A DNA stretch of 64,000 nt from Holothuria scabra (Eukaryota; Echinodermata; Holothuroidea; Aspidochirotida; Holothuriidae). Shown here piece after piece: positions 46,283 through 57,400 of this stretch. The translations under genes were made by a program, and so were the position numbers. Position 1 is the first letter of the stretch, and each line of letters begins with the position of its first letter. The stretch lies in NCBI GenBank assembly GCA_037179385.1, contig CM074179.1:3348001-3412000 (forward strand), written 5' to 3'. Below the pieces are notes generated by a model that saw only the letters and a program-made list of their open reading frames with translations, was not told the origin of the DNA and made no database searches.

Positions 46283-46850
46283 TCGAAAAATTGGTAATGA
46301 TTCGATCATGAATTTTAATTCATGTAACAAGGAATGAAAATTGAGTTCGCGGTATTTGTAATTTGGGTCCAGCCAGAAATCACGTCAGTCACGTTTATTG
46401 TAGTGGTAAGGAACTCGCCTCAGTGGCGTCGCCAAGGGGGGGGGGCAGGGGGGCACGTGCCCCCTGAAAAATCGTGTCCCCCGTGTGCCCCCCCCCAACT
46501 GAGATTTGAGATTTTCAAAAAAAATATGTCTTCTGTAGTCAGATTGTGACTATCAATTTTTTAGGATTCGATTCCTCTGTTGAAAAGAAAAGGCAGTAAA
46601 TTTTCATGTCTTCCAAATGAAAATATCGCAAAAAAAATATTGGAAATGCCATTTCCGGCTGTCTGAGGGGTTACGTTTTTTTCAAAATTTTCTTCACACT
46701 TCCGACTACGTCAATTGGAGGTGGCGCACAGCCCAGGTAACCCTTCAAGCAGGATTAAGCCTACATTTTTCCTTCAGAGGATCACATCTTATTGCCCATC
46801 AACTGCCTTTCTTTCTCTTTCTAGTGCAGCTCACCTTCCTCAAATTGTCA

Positions 46851-47429
46851 GCCTGATACGCCCTTGAGGGTAGTTTCACTAACGTTTGTTTGTTACCAAA
46901 AGTAAAATTTTACTCGAAATTGCCCTGTAAGTAATTTTTAGAACAGTGTTAAAACAACCCTTAAAAGACAACTTTTAAACCTCACAAACACGCTAAAGAC
47001 CCAGGAGCTTCCAGGGGCTTCGCCCCGAACCCCACTAAGACTAAAACTGAAGTGCCTATCAACTTTCTTCCTATAGATCATCTACCCCTTTTTCAAAGTG
47101 TAAGCCGGATCCGCTCTTGGTGGTAGTTGAATCAGTGGTTTTTTACAGGAAGTGTTACTTGAAGTTACCCTGGAGGTAATTTTTAGACCAGTGTCAATAA
47201 AATTACCCTTTAATAACGTCTTTAATACCTCAAAAACACGCTTAAACCTTCCGCCCCTGGACCCCCACCAAAATTCACATTGAAGTGCCCATCAACTTTA
47301 TTCTCTACAGATCATCTACCCCTTTTTCAAAATGTCAGCCGGATAAGCTCTTGGTAGTTGAATCAGTGTTTTTTTTTTTTACAGAAAGGCTTACTTGAAG
47401 TTACCCTGGAGGTAATTTTTAGACCAGTG
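46851..47429 (+). repeat. tandem units inside the hAT-like element
   Basis: Units start near 46851, 47105 and 47338 at 'GATACGCCCTTGAGG', 'GATCCGCTCTTGG' and 'GATAAGCTCTTGG', and each contains 'GTAATTTTTAGA-CAGTGT' and 'ATCATCTACCCCTTTTTCAA'. The third is interrupted by the MITE at 47430. Confidence 0.8.
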
Positions 47430-47689
47430 TTAAAGGTAAAGAGCAGTCCCCCAAACTTACTTTGAAGAAAAAGTTAATAACACAATATTCCACTTGTTTC
47501 TCTTCAAAGTATCTTTCATTACATTTTATGACTTAACTATTGCATATTCAAGGTAAACCAAGCAGTTATTCCTAGTAAATTTCACATTTGAAGAGAACAA
47601 AACATTGCCACATGACTCCCATCAGCCAATCATGAAACGGGACAGTCTACTACAATACTTCATTTTGGGATGACGCTCTTGCCCTTTAA
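47430..47689. mobile_element. TTAA-flanked MITE, copy 2, nested in the hAT-like element
   Basis: Starts TTAA-AGGTAAAGAGCAGTC and ends GACGCTCTTGCCCT-TTAA. The sequence on either side rejoins as in the preceding tandem unit ('AGACCAGTG' and 'TCAATAAAATTACC' are adjacent at 47185-47208), which gives a near-empty site. Inverted relative to 1433-1695. Confidence 0.85.
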
Positions 47690-48010
47690 GTCAATAAAAT
47701 TACCTCAAATAACGTCTTTAATACCTCAAAAACACGCTAAAACCAAGGGGCTTCCGCCGGTTTCGCCCCCTTGACCCCCCACCGGGGCTTTTCCCCTGGA
47801 CCCCACCCGTTGAGCCTCGCGCTTCGCGTTCGGTGGCGCCTCCGGCGCCATGAGTGGAGTCTAGCAATGCCCCCCATAAAATCGTTGTGCCCCCTCAGTG
47901 CCGCCCAGAATGAAATGTCTGCTGACGCCACTGACTCGCCCGGGAAGCGAGCCGTCCTGGGTACAAATCCCGCTTTGCTGAATTTTCCTTCTGGTCTTTT
48001 TTTATATTTC

Positions 48011-48970
48011 TGAAAGTAACCTCCAAGATGAAGAACGTTCCAGAACTTTAGAACGAACTGTATTTATACTAGGACCGTTTCCCTGATCAAAAAGAGTTGC
48101 GACATTCAAGTTTGAGAAGACAAATTCACATCGGTTCTTAGAAGTCATTTCCGTGATTTCAACAAAGTCTTCGGAGTGAGCTTTTGCTGTAAATTCTTAC
48201 AGTTTATTCAGCAATATTTGCCGTCGGAGAGTTGGAGAAGTTCCAGGAAGCATTGAATGAAAGAGGTTGTCGAACAGAAGTTCTGACTGCTCCTCCATTA
48301 TTGATTGCTGTTTTGTTGGTTCATCCTGTCCCGTTTGTACTGTAGTCATCGCTAAAGAAGAGGTGGCTGTCAATTTTGCTGGGAGAAACAGAAAGTCGTC
48401 GATCCTAGAGATAGAATTCATGATATTAAGACAACGCAAGCCTCGGTAGTTGATTAACGCAGTTGCAATCGTCGTTTGAAATCATAAATTCACGCGGTGA
48501 AGAGAATACGCAAGTCGCGGATGGCCGTGTTAAAGCATCAACACAAGAAACAGTGCATTTTGAATATCTGTTATCTAGTAAATTGTGAGCAATTCCATTT
48601 TTGTAAACATTGCCGTTCTGATACTTGAAATATATTGATTAATTGTTTCCTCACATAAATTGCTAGACTTCTCCATTTCTTGTGTGTTAGTCATCCAGAT
48701 TTTCGAACTCTTCGGAACTCTCAAAAATTATTCTATCTTTCAAAAAAAAAAAAAAAAAATTTAAATCATACCACTAGACTAACAGGTCGTAACAACATGA
48801 GAATCCATAAATGCCCTCATTGTAGAAGTTGCTTTACATGGTCGGGAAGAAGCCAGTGATATATCAGGAGAGAACTATGGATCAACTCTTCTAATGTTTC
48901 CTTCTAGTTGAAGGACTTCCTCTGTTGATGCTGCATTAAAAACTATAAATTCATTCCCCTTTGTTTGGCA
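48011..48970. other. no gene recognised
   Basis: Holds an 80-codon minus-strand frame (48197-48439) with 'SMLPGTSPTLRRQILLNKL' that I cannot place. It could be an upstream or downstream piece of the adjacent transposon-derived gene. A 17-A run lies at about 48744-48760. Confidence 0.35.
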
Positions 48971-48973
48971 CTT

Positions 48974-49994
48974 TTAAAAGACAGACCCTAGTAGTTCTTT
49001 TATAGGTTTTATGACATCTTTAACTTTTTCTATGCCAGGATGCTTCTCAGGTAGTGCTCGAATTTGTTTCAAAATGTTTGCACTTTGAAGTTCTTTCTCA
49101 AGAGTTCCCGGCTTCTGTTTGACCACTCTAAACACCTGGAGCGTCAAGTTGAGGTTTGACATAACCCTCTCTGTAGGATTCTTCCAGGATTGTTGGGGGA
49201 GAAGGGGGGGGGGGGTATTTGTACAAGGATTATCAAAGATAAATTCCGTTCCAGAAAATAGGCAACTTGGCTCAGTTGAGTACGAAGAAATCTAAGATTA
49301 TGGTCAGGCCCGCATAGTGGTAGTGACATTCCACTGGAGTTTGCTTACCTGTCTTCCTCAGACACTTCGCTCTATCACATGCATGGCGGATTGCTGATGA
49401 AGTTTCAAATGCATGAGCTTGACCATGATAGATGGAGTCCTTTATTTTTTCTGGGATATCAATTTCAAAACAAGTAGATTGGGAGAGAGAAAATATTGCG
49501 ACATCATGGTCACCTACTTCTAGCACCTGGTTGAGACCAATCAGTACTTTCTTTCCCCGCTCCACTGCTGCTACTGGATACCCTGGCTCCCCCACCTTGA
49601 CCGTATGCTTGTCGTCTTCACATATGAAGGTGGCTATCTCCACAAATCTTACATTAAACTCAATTTCGTGTCGGAAGACTGCTGAGGCATAATGTGCATC
49701 GATGTGATGCTTCCTGAACTGACGAGCTGAAACCATCGTTTTAACTTTCAGATTACCAGTACGTCTCTGTGTAGCAGCAGTTGCCCTGTTCGGCCAAAAC
49801 TGTGAGCGCAGCCATTGGAGTGAATATACAGTCTCTTCCTCACACTGGGTCCCTATTTGATCATCATGCAGGATACGAGCACTAGTTGCCATTGCAAGAT
49901 GCATAACACTCACACTTGCAGTGACATGGTCATGTCTCCTATCAATTACAGCAGTTTCCAGTTTCCCGTCTATGAGCTCTTGGCATTTCTGCAT
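48974..49994 (-). pseudogene. transposon-derived protein of unknown family, frameshifted
   Basis: Three minus-strand frames join into one protein-like path. 49994-49300 includes 'GEPGYPVAAVERGKKVLIGL', 'VGDHDVAIFSLSQST' and 'IPEKIKDSIYHGQAH'. A shift near 49320 leads to 'CGPDHNLRFLRTQLSQVAYF' and 'LERNLSLIILVQIPP', and a second at the C homopolymer (49206-49218) leads to 'MSNLNLTLQ' and 'PIKELLGSVF' (to 48974). I recall near-identical phrases, including a GGPDH-type motif and 'QTPP', in many uncharacterised proteins multiplied in marine invertebrate genomes, which suggests a DNA-transposon origin. I cannot assign a superfamily. Confidence 0.6.
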
Positions 49995-50289
49995 GATTAT
50001 TTGGTAGGTCTCTGGCCTTTCTTTATTATTATCTGGCCTTTCTTTATTGTTACGTAGCCTATGTGGCTACGTGTACGGAATCGTATTTCAGATCAGCACA
50101 TCATTTAGGAAGGCAAACTACTCCCAAATAGACCATTTTTTACACAAAAGAAAGTAACCCTTTTCACGACGCAAACTCCATTGGGCGTATGCTCAGAGTA
50201 ACCAAAATTTAGAAAGCGGAGGGGGATGGGGCGGCAGGAGGGGGCGGGAGCATGCTTCCACTCCCCACTTCCCGAGTCCGAAAACCATT

Positions 50290-50790
50290 CATTTGTTTTT
50301 CAAATCTCAAAAAGGCAAAATTTCGTGCGGCGCGAAATGCAATGTAAGATACATTACTCCTCGCTCATAAATCCGTTTGGCAAACTTTTTCGAGCTCTGA
50401 AAATGATAAAATCGGATATTTACTATATGTGTCACCACATCTTCAAGAGACACCGGCAGCTATATTGCTATTTTGTAAAGTGCCTTTCATAGAAATCCAA
50501 ATTTTCCTCAATGAAAGCTCTTGGTTTTGAAATATTTTGGCTAAAAAGGACAACAAAATTTGGGAAGCTTTTGTAATGTCATTGGGGAGTTTCAGGCCTC
50601 AGGCCTTAGATAACATTACGTTGCAACAACGATTCAGTCGTCGTGCAACCATTCTCAGATTTGCCACCAATACCTGAAGGAAGTGCAGATTCTTCAGTAA
50701 TCCCCCAGCTCTTCAAATTTCTTTGCAGGAAACTCAGAATGCAAAGCTTTCTGCAATACAAGCTCCATATCTGCATATGTTTCTTTTAAA
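50290..50790 (+). repeat. repeat family R, 3' part
   Basis: Shares with 51130-51610 the order: an 'AAAAGGCAAAATTTCGTGCG'-like start, a 'TTTTGGCTAAAAAGGACAACAAA' block, 'ACATTACGTTGCAACAACGA' and an end 'CAATACAAGCTCCATAT'. More diverged than the other two copies. Confidence 0.7.
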
Positions 50791-50823
50791 AACTTAGAGA
50801 CTTGGCTACCACTATGCAAGCCC

Positions 50824-51610
50824 GAGACATGCCATTCCCGGCTGTCTGAGGGGTCATGATTTTTCAAAATTTTCTGTGCTCTCCGCACCAATTGAAGATA
50901 GGCTTTCGACCAAAACTTCATATTCCAGGCAGGGAACCATTGATGATACCTTCCAACCCTGTCAGTTGAATTGGCTATGTAGATTGATTCTTTAGTTTTT
51001 AAAGTGTCAAAACGTTATCAATGTTCAATGCTGCAGAGCAGTCATGTAGCTATGGGGGGGGGGGGGACATTGCCCCATGGCTCGAAAAGGTAACAAATTC
51101 GGAAATTTGCCACTTGAGACACCAGTCAAATAAAGTGCGGTTTTTGCCTCCATAAAATTCTGAATTCGTCCTCATAAAAGTTCCATATTTGTAATTATAA
51201 GTTTTAAGAAGGCGAAATTTTCTGTGCGCTTCGCGCGCTCTAAATTGCAACGGCTAATGCAGTTAGTGGTTGCTCATAAAGCAGTCAGTGGTTAAGTTTT
51301 CCTAGCGGCTACAGTGTTCCCTAAAATTTTCTTTAAATAAAGGCTTTTAATTTTTAAAAATTTTGTCTAAAAAACGCAACAAAGTCGTGGGAGTGTTTGA
51401 AAACCGTAGAGAAGCCTCAATTCGCACTCCTTAGTTGACATTATGTAACAACAACGAACTTCAGTCGACATGCTATCTCAGATATATGTTAATAGGAATG
51501 ACTCTTCGATAGTCCCTCCAAAATTCAAATTTTCTAACAGGAAACCCTGAATCTGAACTATTTTCGTCAAAACAAGCTCCACATTAAAAACATTTTGGCG
51601 AGCAAACTTT
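50824..51610 (+). repeat. repeat family R, longest direct copy
   Basis: Starts 'GACATGCCATTCCCGGCTGT' and runs through 'CAATTGAAGATAGGCTTTCG', a G run at 51054-51066 beside 'CAGTCATGTAGCTATGGG' (like a degenerate hAT end), 'AAGTTCCATATTTGTAATTA', a GC-rich 'GCGCTTCGCGCGC', and 'ACATTATGTAACAACAACGA'. The inverted counterpart is 59395-60060. Non-coding. Confidence 0.75.
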
Positions 51611-51649
51611 ACCCGCAAATAACGCTCCTAATACAGGAGTGTTCACAAG

Positions 51650-53250
51650 TAATAAAATATCAGAATTTTTCTTAATAAACAATGTTTTTCGTGTAACACA
51701 AAAGCGAAAAAATTTAGCATCAAATTCGTACCCTCTAGTCAGTGGGGTAGGGTTTGGTGCATGGTTCAAATTTGTTCCCCCCACCCACTTTTACATTGCT
51801 TCCTTCGGAGCTGATCACATCTACGTTGGCTCGTATAACAAGCAAACAAAATCCATCTTGATTTCAACTTTAGTCGATGTTGTAGATCAGCTTTCTTAGA
51901 TGGGACCATGTACTAGCTAGCCGGCCAGTAAACATAGATACCGGATGGATTGGCAACGTAACATCGCACGCCAGTCAAGTGTGCATTGTACCTGACTTTA
52001 TGTGTATGTATGCACAGTCAAGGGTAAATAAGCACCTCTCCTTTTAGGACATATTGCCAGATAACGATCGAATTCTTGCATCCCTACCTGTCCTGCATGA
52101 AAAAAAATTAGGTAAAACAATTACGTAATTTGTGAAAAAATGCTGAAGGTACCGAACTATAACTATATATTTGGCGGTTAAAAATCTTACAAAAAAGGAT
52201 GCAGCTCCAAAAAAGGATGCCGCCGGGGACATGAAACATGTAATTTATTTAACGTGACCCCATTTGATACATGTGTCTTCGATCCGTCTTAGACGGCGGG
52301 TAAAATGTTCTGCAGGAGAAATCGAAGCCACAATCAGTGTTGAACCGTTATTTTTTACGCACGATTGAACTTGGGAGTGATGATTCACCTCATCTGCAGG
52401 GAGGGAGAGTTGAAACTGGGTATTCTCTTGACATCCTGTACCCCCAGGATGAGGAGATACTGATAAATTAACCACTTCGAATGGTGGGATTAGCGCATAA
52501 TGGTGGCAGTACTAGCCTTACCAAGTTAATATTCCATTAAGATGGTTTCCAGAAACTTACTTTTGTATTTACATGGGATATGTTTAACATTTGCAAAGTA
52601 ACTTTTACTGATACTGACGATACATCCTTAGGAACAGTCACTTTCCCTTTTAGTACATGGCTGCTGTTCCAAGATGGAGGTCTAAGGTCAATGTACTTAT
52701 TTAAGCAGCAGGACAGGCCAACAAAGTACAAATTTGACGGACTGTAGGGTTATTCTTCTCCGAAATATTTTGTTTTATTTAACTTTCTCTAGTTTGTCGT
52801 GATTAATTTGAAACAGTCGGGTTTCATTTACTGTACTCTATCACGTGAAGTCGCCATTTTAAATTTGAAAATGACAGACTTTTTTACATTTTCCTAACAG
52901 TAATACATATTGGAATGTTAGTTTCAATCTTATTATCACCTCATTTGACCAATTTTAAGATAGATTAGCTTATAGGCTATAGAAAATTGAAAATTTTCAA
53001 TTACTCTTGGACGCCATTTGAGGTCCCGGGCTGTTAGATGAGCTGGAGTTGATAACACAGTAATGAAAACTTCCGAAGAACTATAGAATTAATGAAAAGG
53101 AGAGTTCCATAGTTTTATTAATCTGATTTCGTAGAACATTTTTTTCTACAATAAACAGAGGTCTACTTATGGGAATGTGCTACTTTACACAAATAAGAAA
53201 ATCCAAATCGTCCGCCAAAAGAATATTACCTTGATGGTATCTTTTACAGT
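51650..53250. other. no gene recognised
   Basis: No domain-bearing frame and no matched repeat. Confidence 0.4.
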
Positions 53251-53410
53251 TATACATTATTGGCCCTTACGAAACAGTCCTGTAAAGTTATGTTGTAAAA
53301 ACCTATTGCAACCTTTTCAATATTTTAGGCCCCTTCACAGGGTTGAGCACTTTACCATTGCGTGGTTGACATAAGTACATATATATATAGTATATGTATG
53401 TATATGTATA

Positions 53411-53838
53411 ATGTACAGCGATTACAAATGAAAATGTAAATGCTAACTGTTAACGTTTTCAAGTTATTGTTCAAAGTTGATACATTGATGCTCGCGTCAT
53501 GGGTTAGTAATAAATGACACGTTTTCAAGGATCAAAATAAAGAAATTATGACGCATTGCTACAATATTGTGACGCAACTGTGATAAAGACACGCTTGGAG
53601 ATGATTACAAAATGATGTGAGGGTAAAATGATAGGAAACCCCGATCTTTGTTTAAGCCATGGGAGACTGTTTTCAAGTAATGGATCATTTAAAGTTCGAA
53701 GATTTTCCTTTCCCGGATGTCGGAAAAACCCCCTTTAAGAATAAAACACTTAAAATCCCTTGAGTGATTAGCCTCGCTAAAAGGCTTACCTACTGGCAGG
53801 CATTGAGTTCCGTCTCTAAGTCTCTGTTTGTGGTTATT
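53411..53838 (-). mobile_element. PLE-A 3' fragment
   Basis: Minus strand; matches 14650-15075 (3' tail plus the last ~75 codons of the GIY-YIG ORF, around 'DIRER' and 'HYLKTVSHGLNK'). Differences of several percent, plus an extra base in the terminal codons, show it is older than the 14.5-19.2 kb pair. It lacks the hammerhead-like part. Ends in (TA)n on both sides. Confidence 0.9.
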
Positions 53839-53845
53839 TATTTTC

Positions 53846-53847
53846 AT

Positions 53848-53936
<89 letters not shown>
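53846..53936. repeat. (TA)n microsatellite
   Basis: Nearly pure TA repeat, about 90 bp. Confidence 0.95.
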
Positions 53937-53938
<2 letters not shown>

Positions 53939-54018
53939 AAAAGGTTGCAATAAGTTCTTACAACATAGCTTCACAAAACTGTTTCGTAAGGGCCAATAAT
54001 GTAAGTCGTCACTCCTCA

Positions 54019-54053
54019 GAAGCCTGAAGTAGAAGGATTCTACTTCAGGCTTC
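54019..54053. repeat. perfect hairpin, 16-bp arms
   Basis: GAAGCCTGAAGTAGAA, three bases, then the exact complement. Lies just outside the inverted-repeat arm ending at 54002. Confidence 0.9.
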
Positions 54054-54224
54054 ATGATATTTCTTCCTGAATTTTCCAGTGGCCCTATGTAGAGATGTAT
54101 GTAAATCTGTGACTGTAGACCTCAGGTAGCATTTTAGACGGTGAGGACCTAAGGTAGAATCCAGAGTTTTCTCCGTTGATTTACTTTTTCTGTTGGAAGT
54201 ATTTAGTAAGTGTTTTCTATTTGT

Positions 54225-54439
<215 letters not shown>

Positions 54440-54441
<2 letters not shown>

Positions 54442-57400
54442 GTTTTGTCTTTTAACGGTTATTCTCAACCATTCATTAAGGATTTGACCGACATCATTGA
54501 ATTTATTCTTACTCACAATCATTTTGAATTTAGCTGTTTAATAAAATATCTGACATGGGGTAAACGAATGGTTGAATTTACCCTAAAAACCTTACTTATT
54601 TTTCATGTGGGTAAGACCAATTACAATACACCCCATATAACAATGTCAGTCTTGTTTTAACAGTTCGATTTTAAAGATAGTACCATGCTGTCTTTTTCTT
54701 TGACCAAATATAGAAATATTTATTTAATATATATGAATTACTCCACCTTATTCCTGGAAATGGCTCTGCATGTGCAGAGTCTGCAGGCAGCTTTTCATGG
54801 GAATAATAATTTTTGATGCAATGTTTTGGCAACCCTTTCGGGTATTCCCCGCTGTTTTCATCTTTAAGGAAATAACAAAAAAACATCCAAGTTTTCTGTC
54901 TGAGACAATTATTCGAATATTGAAATTACAGCTGTAGTCTTGGTCTGTAGTTAGTATATACGGCACGGTGTCGATCAATCGAATAATGGATGCATTTTAT
55001 TCGTCTTGTACATAAATCTTTCTGACAAGACAGAAATTTTCGTTCTCTCCGGGTACCCTTATGGCTAAAATTGTGTACCCATTGACTATTTCAATGGCAT
55101 TTAGACATTTCCACTGAGGTACGTTTTGAGGCAGGTCTAATGTAACACCCCGCAGGCGATTGTCCATGCCTTTGTTTCACCGACACATGGAAATAAATGA
55201 GTACCCCCATAGATATTATTATAGGAAGAGATGTGTTCTTGGCCGAGTCATAGATCTGTCCAATTCGTGTATTATCACAAATGATCCTTTAAGTATCTAA
55301 TTTCTCGGGCACTTTGCGCCTTAATCCTTACATCGATGTTGTTCACATTGTTAACATATTCTTACTGTTCAATAACATATCTCTTAGACGCACTTAGCAA
55401 GAAAAGAAAAATTAACAAGAATAATCATGCGGCATCATCTGCTGATGGGTTATGTAGAGGAATGGAAACTGTTTCAAATTATGCAAATTGTCATGGAAAG
55501 AATTTGTAATGTTTTTCATGGTGCTTTCGTCATGGTTGGCGCTCCACTCTTCTCATAGAAAAAGGTGATACGTACTAATTGACCACATTACTTTGAATTG
55601 TACCTGAGATTTGGTTCGCCCCTTAACCCTTCCTAACTGATACTTTCCCCATATCAAATACCCTGGTTTCAGTAATATTTTTAACTATGCGTTTACCAGT
55701 CCAAGTGGTTCTTAAATTGGCATCAAGCTCAGCAAAGATCAACCCAGTCTTGAGCAGGAATTGATTCAATTTGCATTTCGCTAGTGCAGCTGCATTTGAT
55801 GCATGCAAGAACCGTTAATCAGAGGGGTACCGATTGGCTCAAGGGAGATTTGAAATTGTATTTCTTGATCAAGAGCTAGTGGCAATTTTGGCCAATGCAT
55901 TTACCGGCTACATTACACACTCTCTCTTCTTTAACATAAATTCAACACCAATGTGATAAAACTCACATGCATACATTGGCATGCGTGCATTTACCAATTC
56001 ACGCAATACAATCTGACAGTACTGCTCACACGGGACACTCCCTGTTAGGGTTAAACAAAACCAACGTCGTTATCTTGACAATAATCTATGGGGTTATCAG
56101 AAGTCTAAAGTTCTAAAACATATTTACTAAGATATTTGTCTTTCCCACCATATGAAAAAAATAGGTTCAGTAACACCCGCCACTTGAAAGCTGGACATTT
56201 GCTTTGACTTTGGTTTCGAATCCAGTAGAAAAGTAACGTATTTTTTAGTTTAAACTTAGACTAGTGGGCATCTCCCAGCAAAAAGTTATAAGGGTTGATT
56301 TATTTTTTCCACGTATAATGTGGCTAGAATCCAATTCAATCGCTTAATTAGTTATCAAATAATTCTTGAATCATATCAATCGGTTCACTTTTAGTGAAGC
56401 TATGCACAAAAACATCTTTAAAATTTAAAAATGCAGTAATATCATTAAAAATTTTCACATCAATCTGTCAAATTAGTGATATTTGGGAGGGAAACATTTT
56501 ACATGGTTACTTTCAGCTCGGGAATGAACGAAACGTGTGTTTACAATATCAAATGAACATCATTTTTTGACATGGTCAGCAGAAAGGTACACCCCTTGTC
56601 AATCTTTGTCTCTAAACGGCTGGCAGACTATTACGGTTAGTTTGTTATTTGCAGTTTTCTATCGTTAAAATCGTCAGGTCATGACTGGCAGTTTCTAGAG
56701 ACAGAAATATTTAATGATAGGATATTTGTGTTGAACATTAACCTTTCATACCTAAGTAAATGTTAAATTATTACAACAGGCCCAGCAGCTGTACGTAGCT
56801 GACTTGGGAGTGCTTGTTAAAAACAGAAAATTCTGTTTGCATGGAAAAACCGACATGCTTGTGTGATATGGAATATGAAACTAATGCATATCTGGTGGCT
56901 GTTGAACTAGCAAACGTAGGTTTCTGGTTAGGACTAGAACTGTACCGGAAGCGTATCGATCTACCCAGATCTGCTTTGAATTTACAGGTCCTTTTTGGCT
57001 TTCATTAAGAAATATTACACTTTTAAACCCAAAGAGCACATGTAGTCACTCTTTCATTGAGAGAAAAGTGTTCATTCACTCCTTTAAAGTGTTCACTCAC
57101 TCCGAGAAAAGTAAAATTCACCCCAAAAAGTGTGAAATTTCATTCCAAGAAGAGTTAAAATGTACTCCTAAACGAATACCATCATTGATTATTCTTTTTA
57201 CATATAGACCAAAATCTGTCCTGCTTTGTCGTGTTATTTCGTGACGCACTTCGGAGGGTCTGATTGAAAAAAATACGAATCGATGGGAAAAAATGAAATA
57301 ATAACACATGAAATTACCACAAGCGATCCGTTTGGCCTATGGATCAAGAAAAAATAAGTAAAAATATTCCTTTAAATCCAAAATCTGGCCAAGGTGAGAC

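Larger units (their letters stand above)
46421..47933. mobile_element. hAT-like non-autonomous transposon, 1513 bp
   Basis: Left end CAGTGGCGTCGCC and right end GCTGACGCCACTG are inverted repeats. The flanks ACTCGCCT (46413-46420) and ACTCGCCC (47934-47941) make an 8-bp target duplication with one mismatch. An 8-bp duplication and CAGTGGCG-type ends are hAT hallmarks. The inside holds a poly-G/poly-C-rich edge, a family R segment (46642-46850), three tandem units of about 235-255 bp (46851-47429) and a nested TTAA MITE. No transposase is encoded. Confidence 0.85.
46283..48010 (+). repeat. SINE-2 copy split by a hAT-like insertion
   Basis: The 5' part (46283-46420) has the family block 'GTAACAAGGAATGAAAATTG' and the first half of the tRNA-like region, 'GTAGTGGTAAGGAACTCGCC'. 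The 3' part (47934-48010) continues with 'GGGAAGCGAGCC', a B box GGTACAAATCCC and 'TTGCTGAATTTTCCTTCTGG'. The interruption at 46421-47933 falls in the anticodon-arm-like region. Confidence 0.8.
53254..54002. repeat. inverted repeat flanking a PLE-A fragment
   Basis: Arms 53254-53324 and 53933-54002 are about 71 bp, with the same blocks 'ATTATTGGCCCTTACGAAAC' and 'TTGCAACCTTTTCAATA' in opposite directions (about ten differences). Between them lie TA-rich tracts and the PLE-A tail fragment, so the arms may be the ends of an older element or a TA-mediated inverted duplication. Confidence 0.8.
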
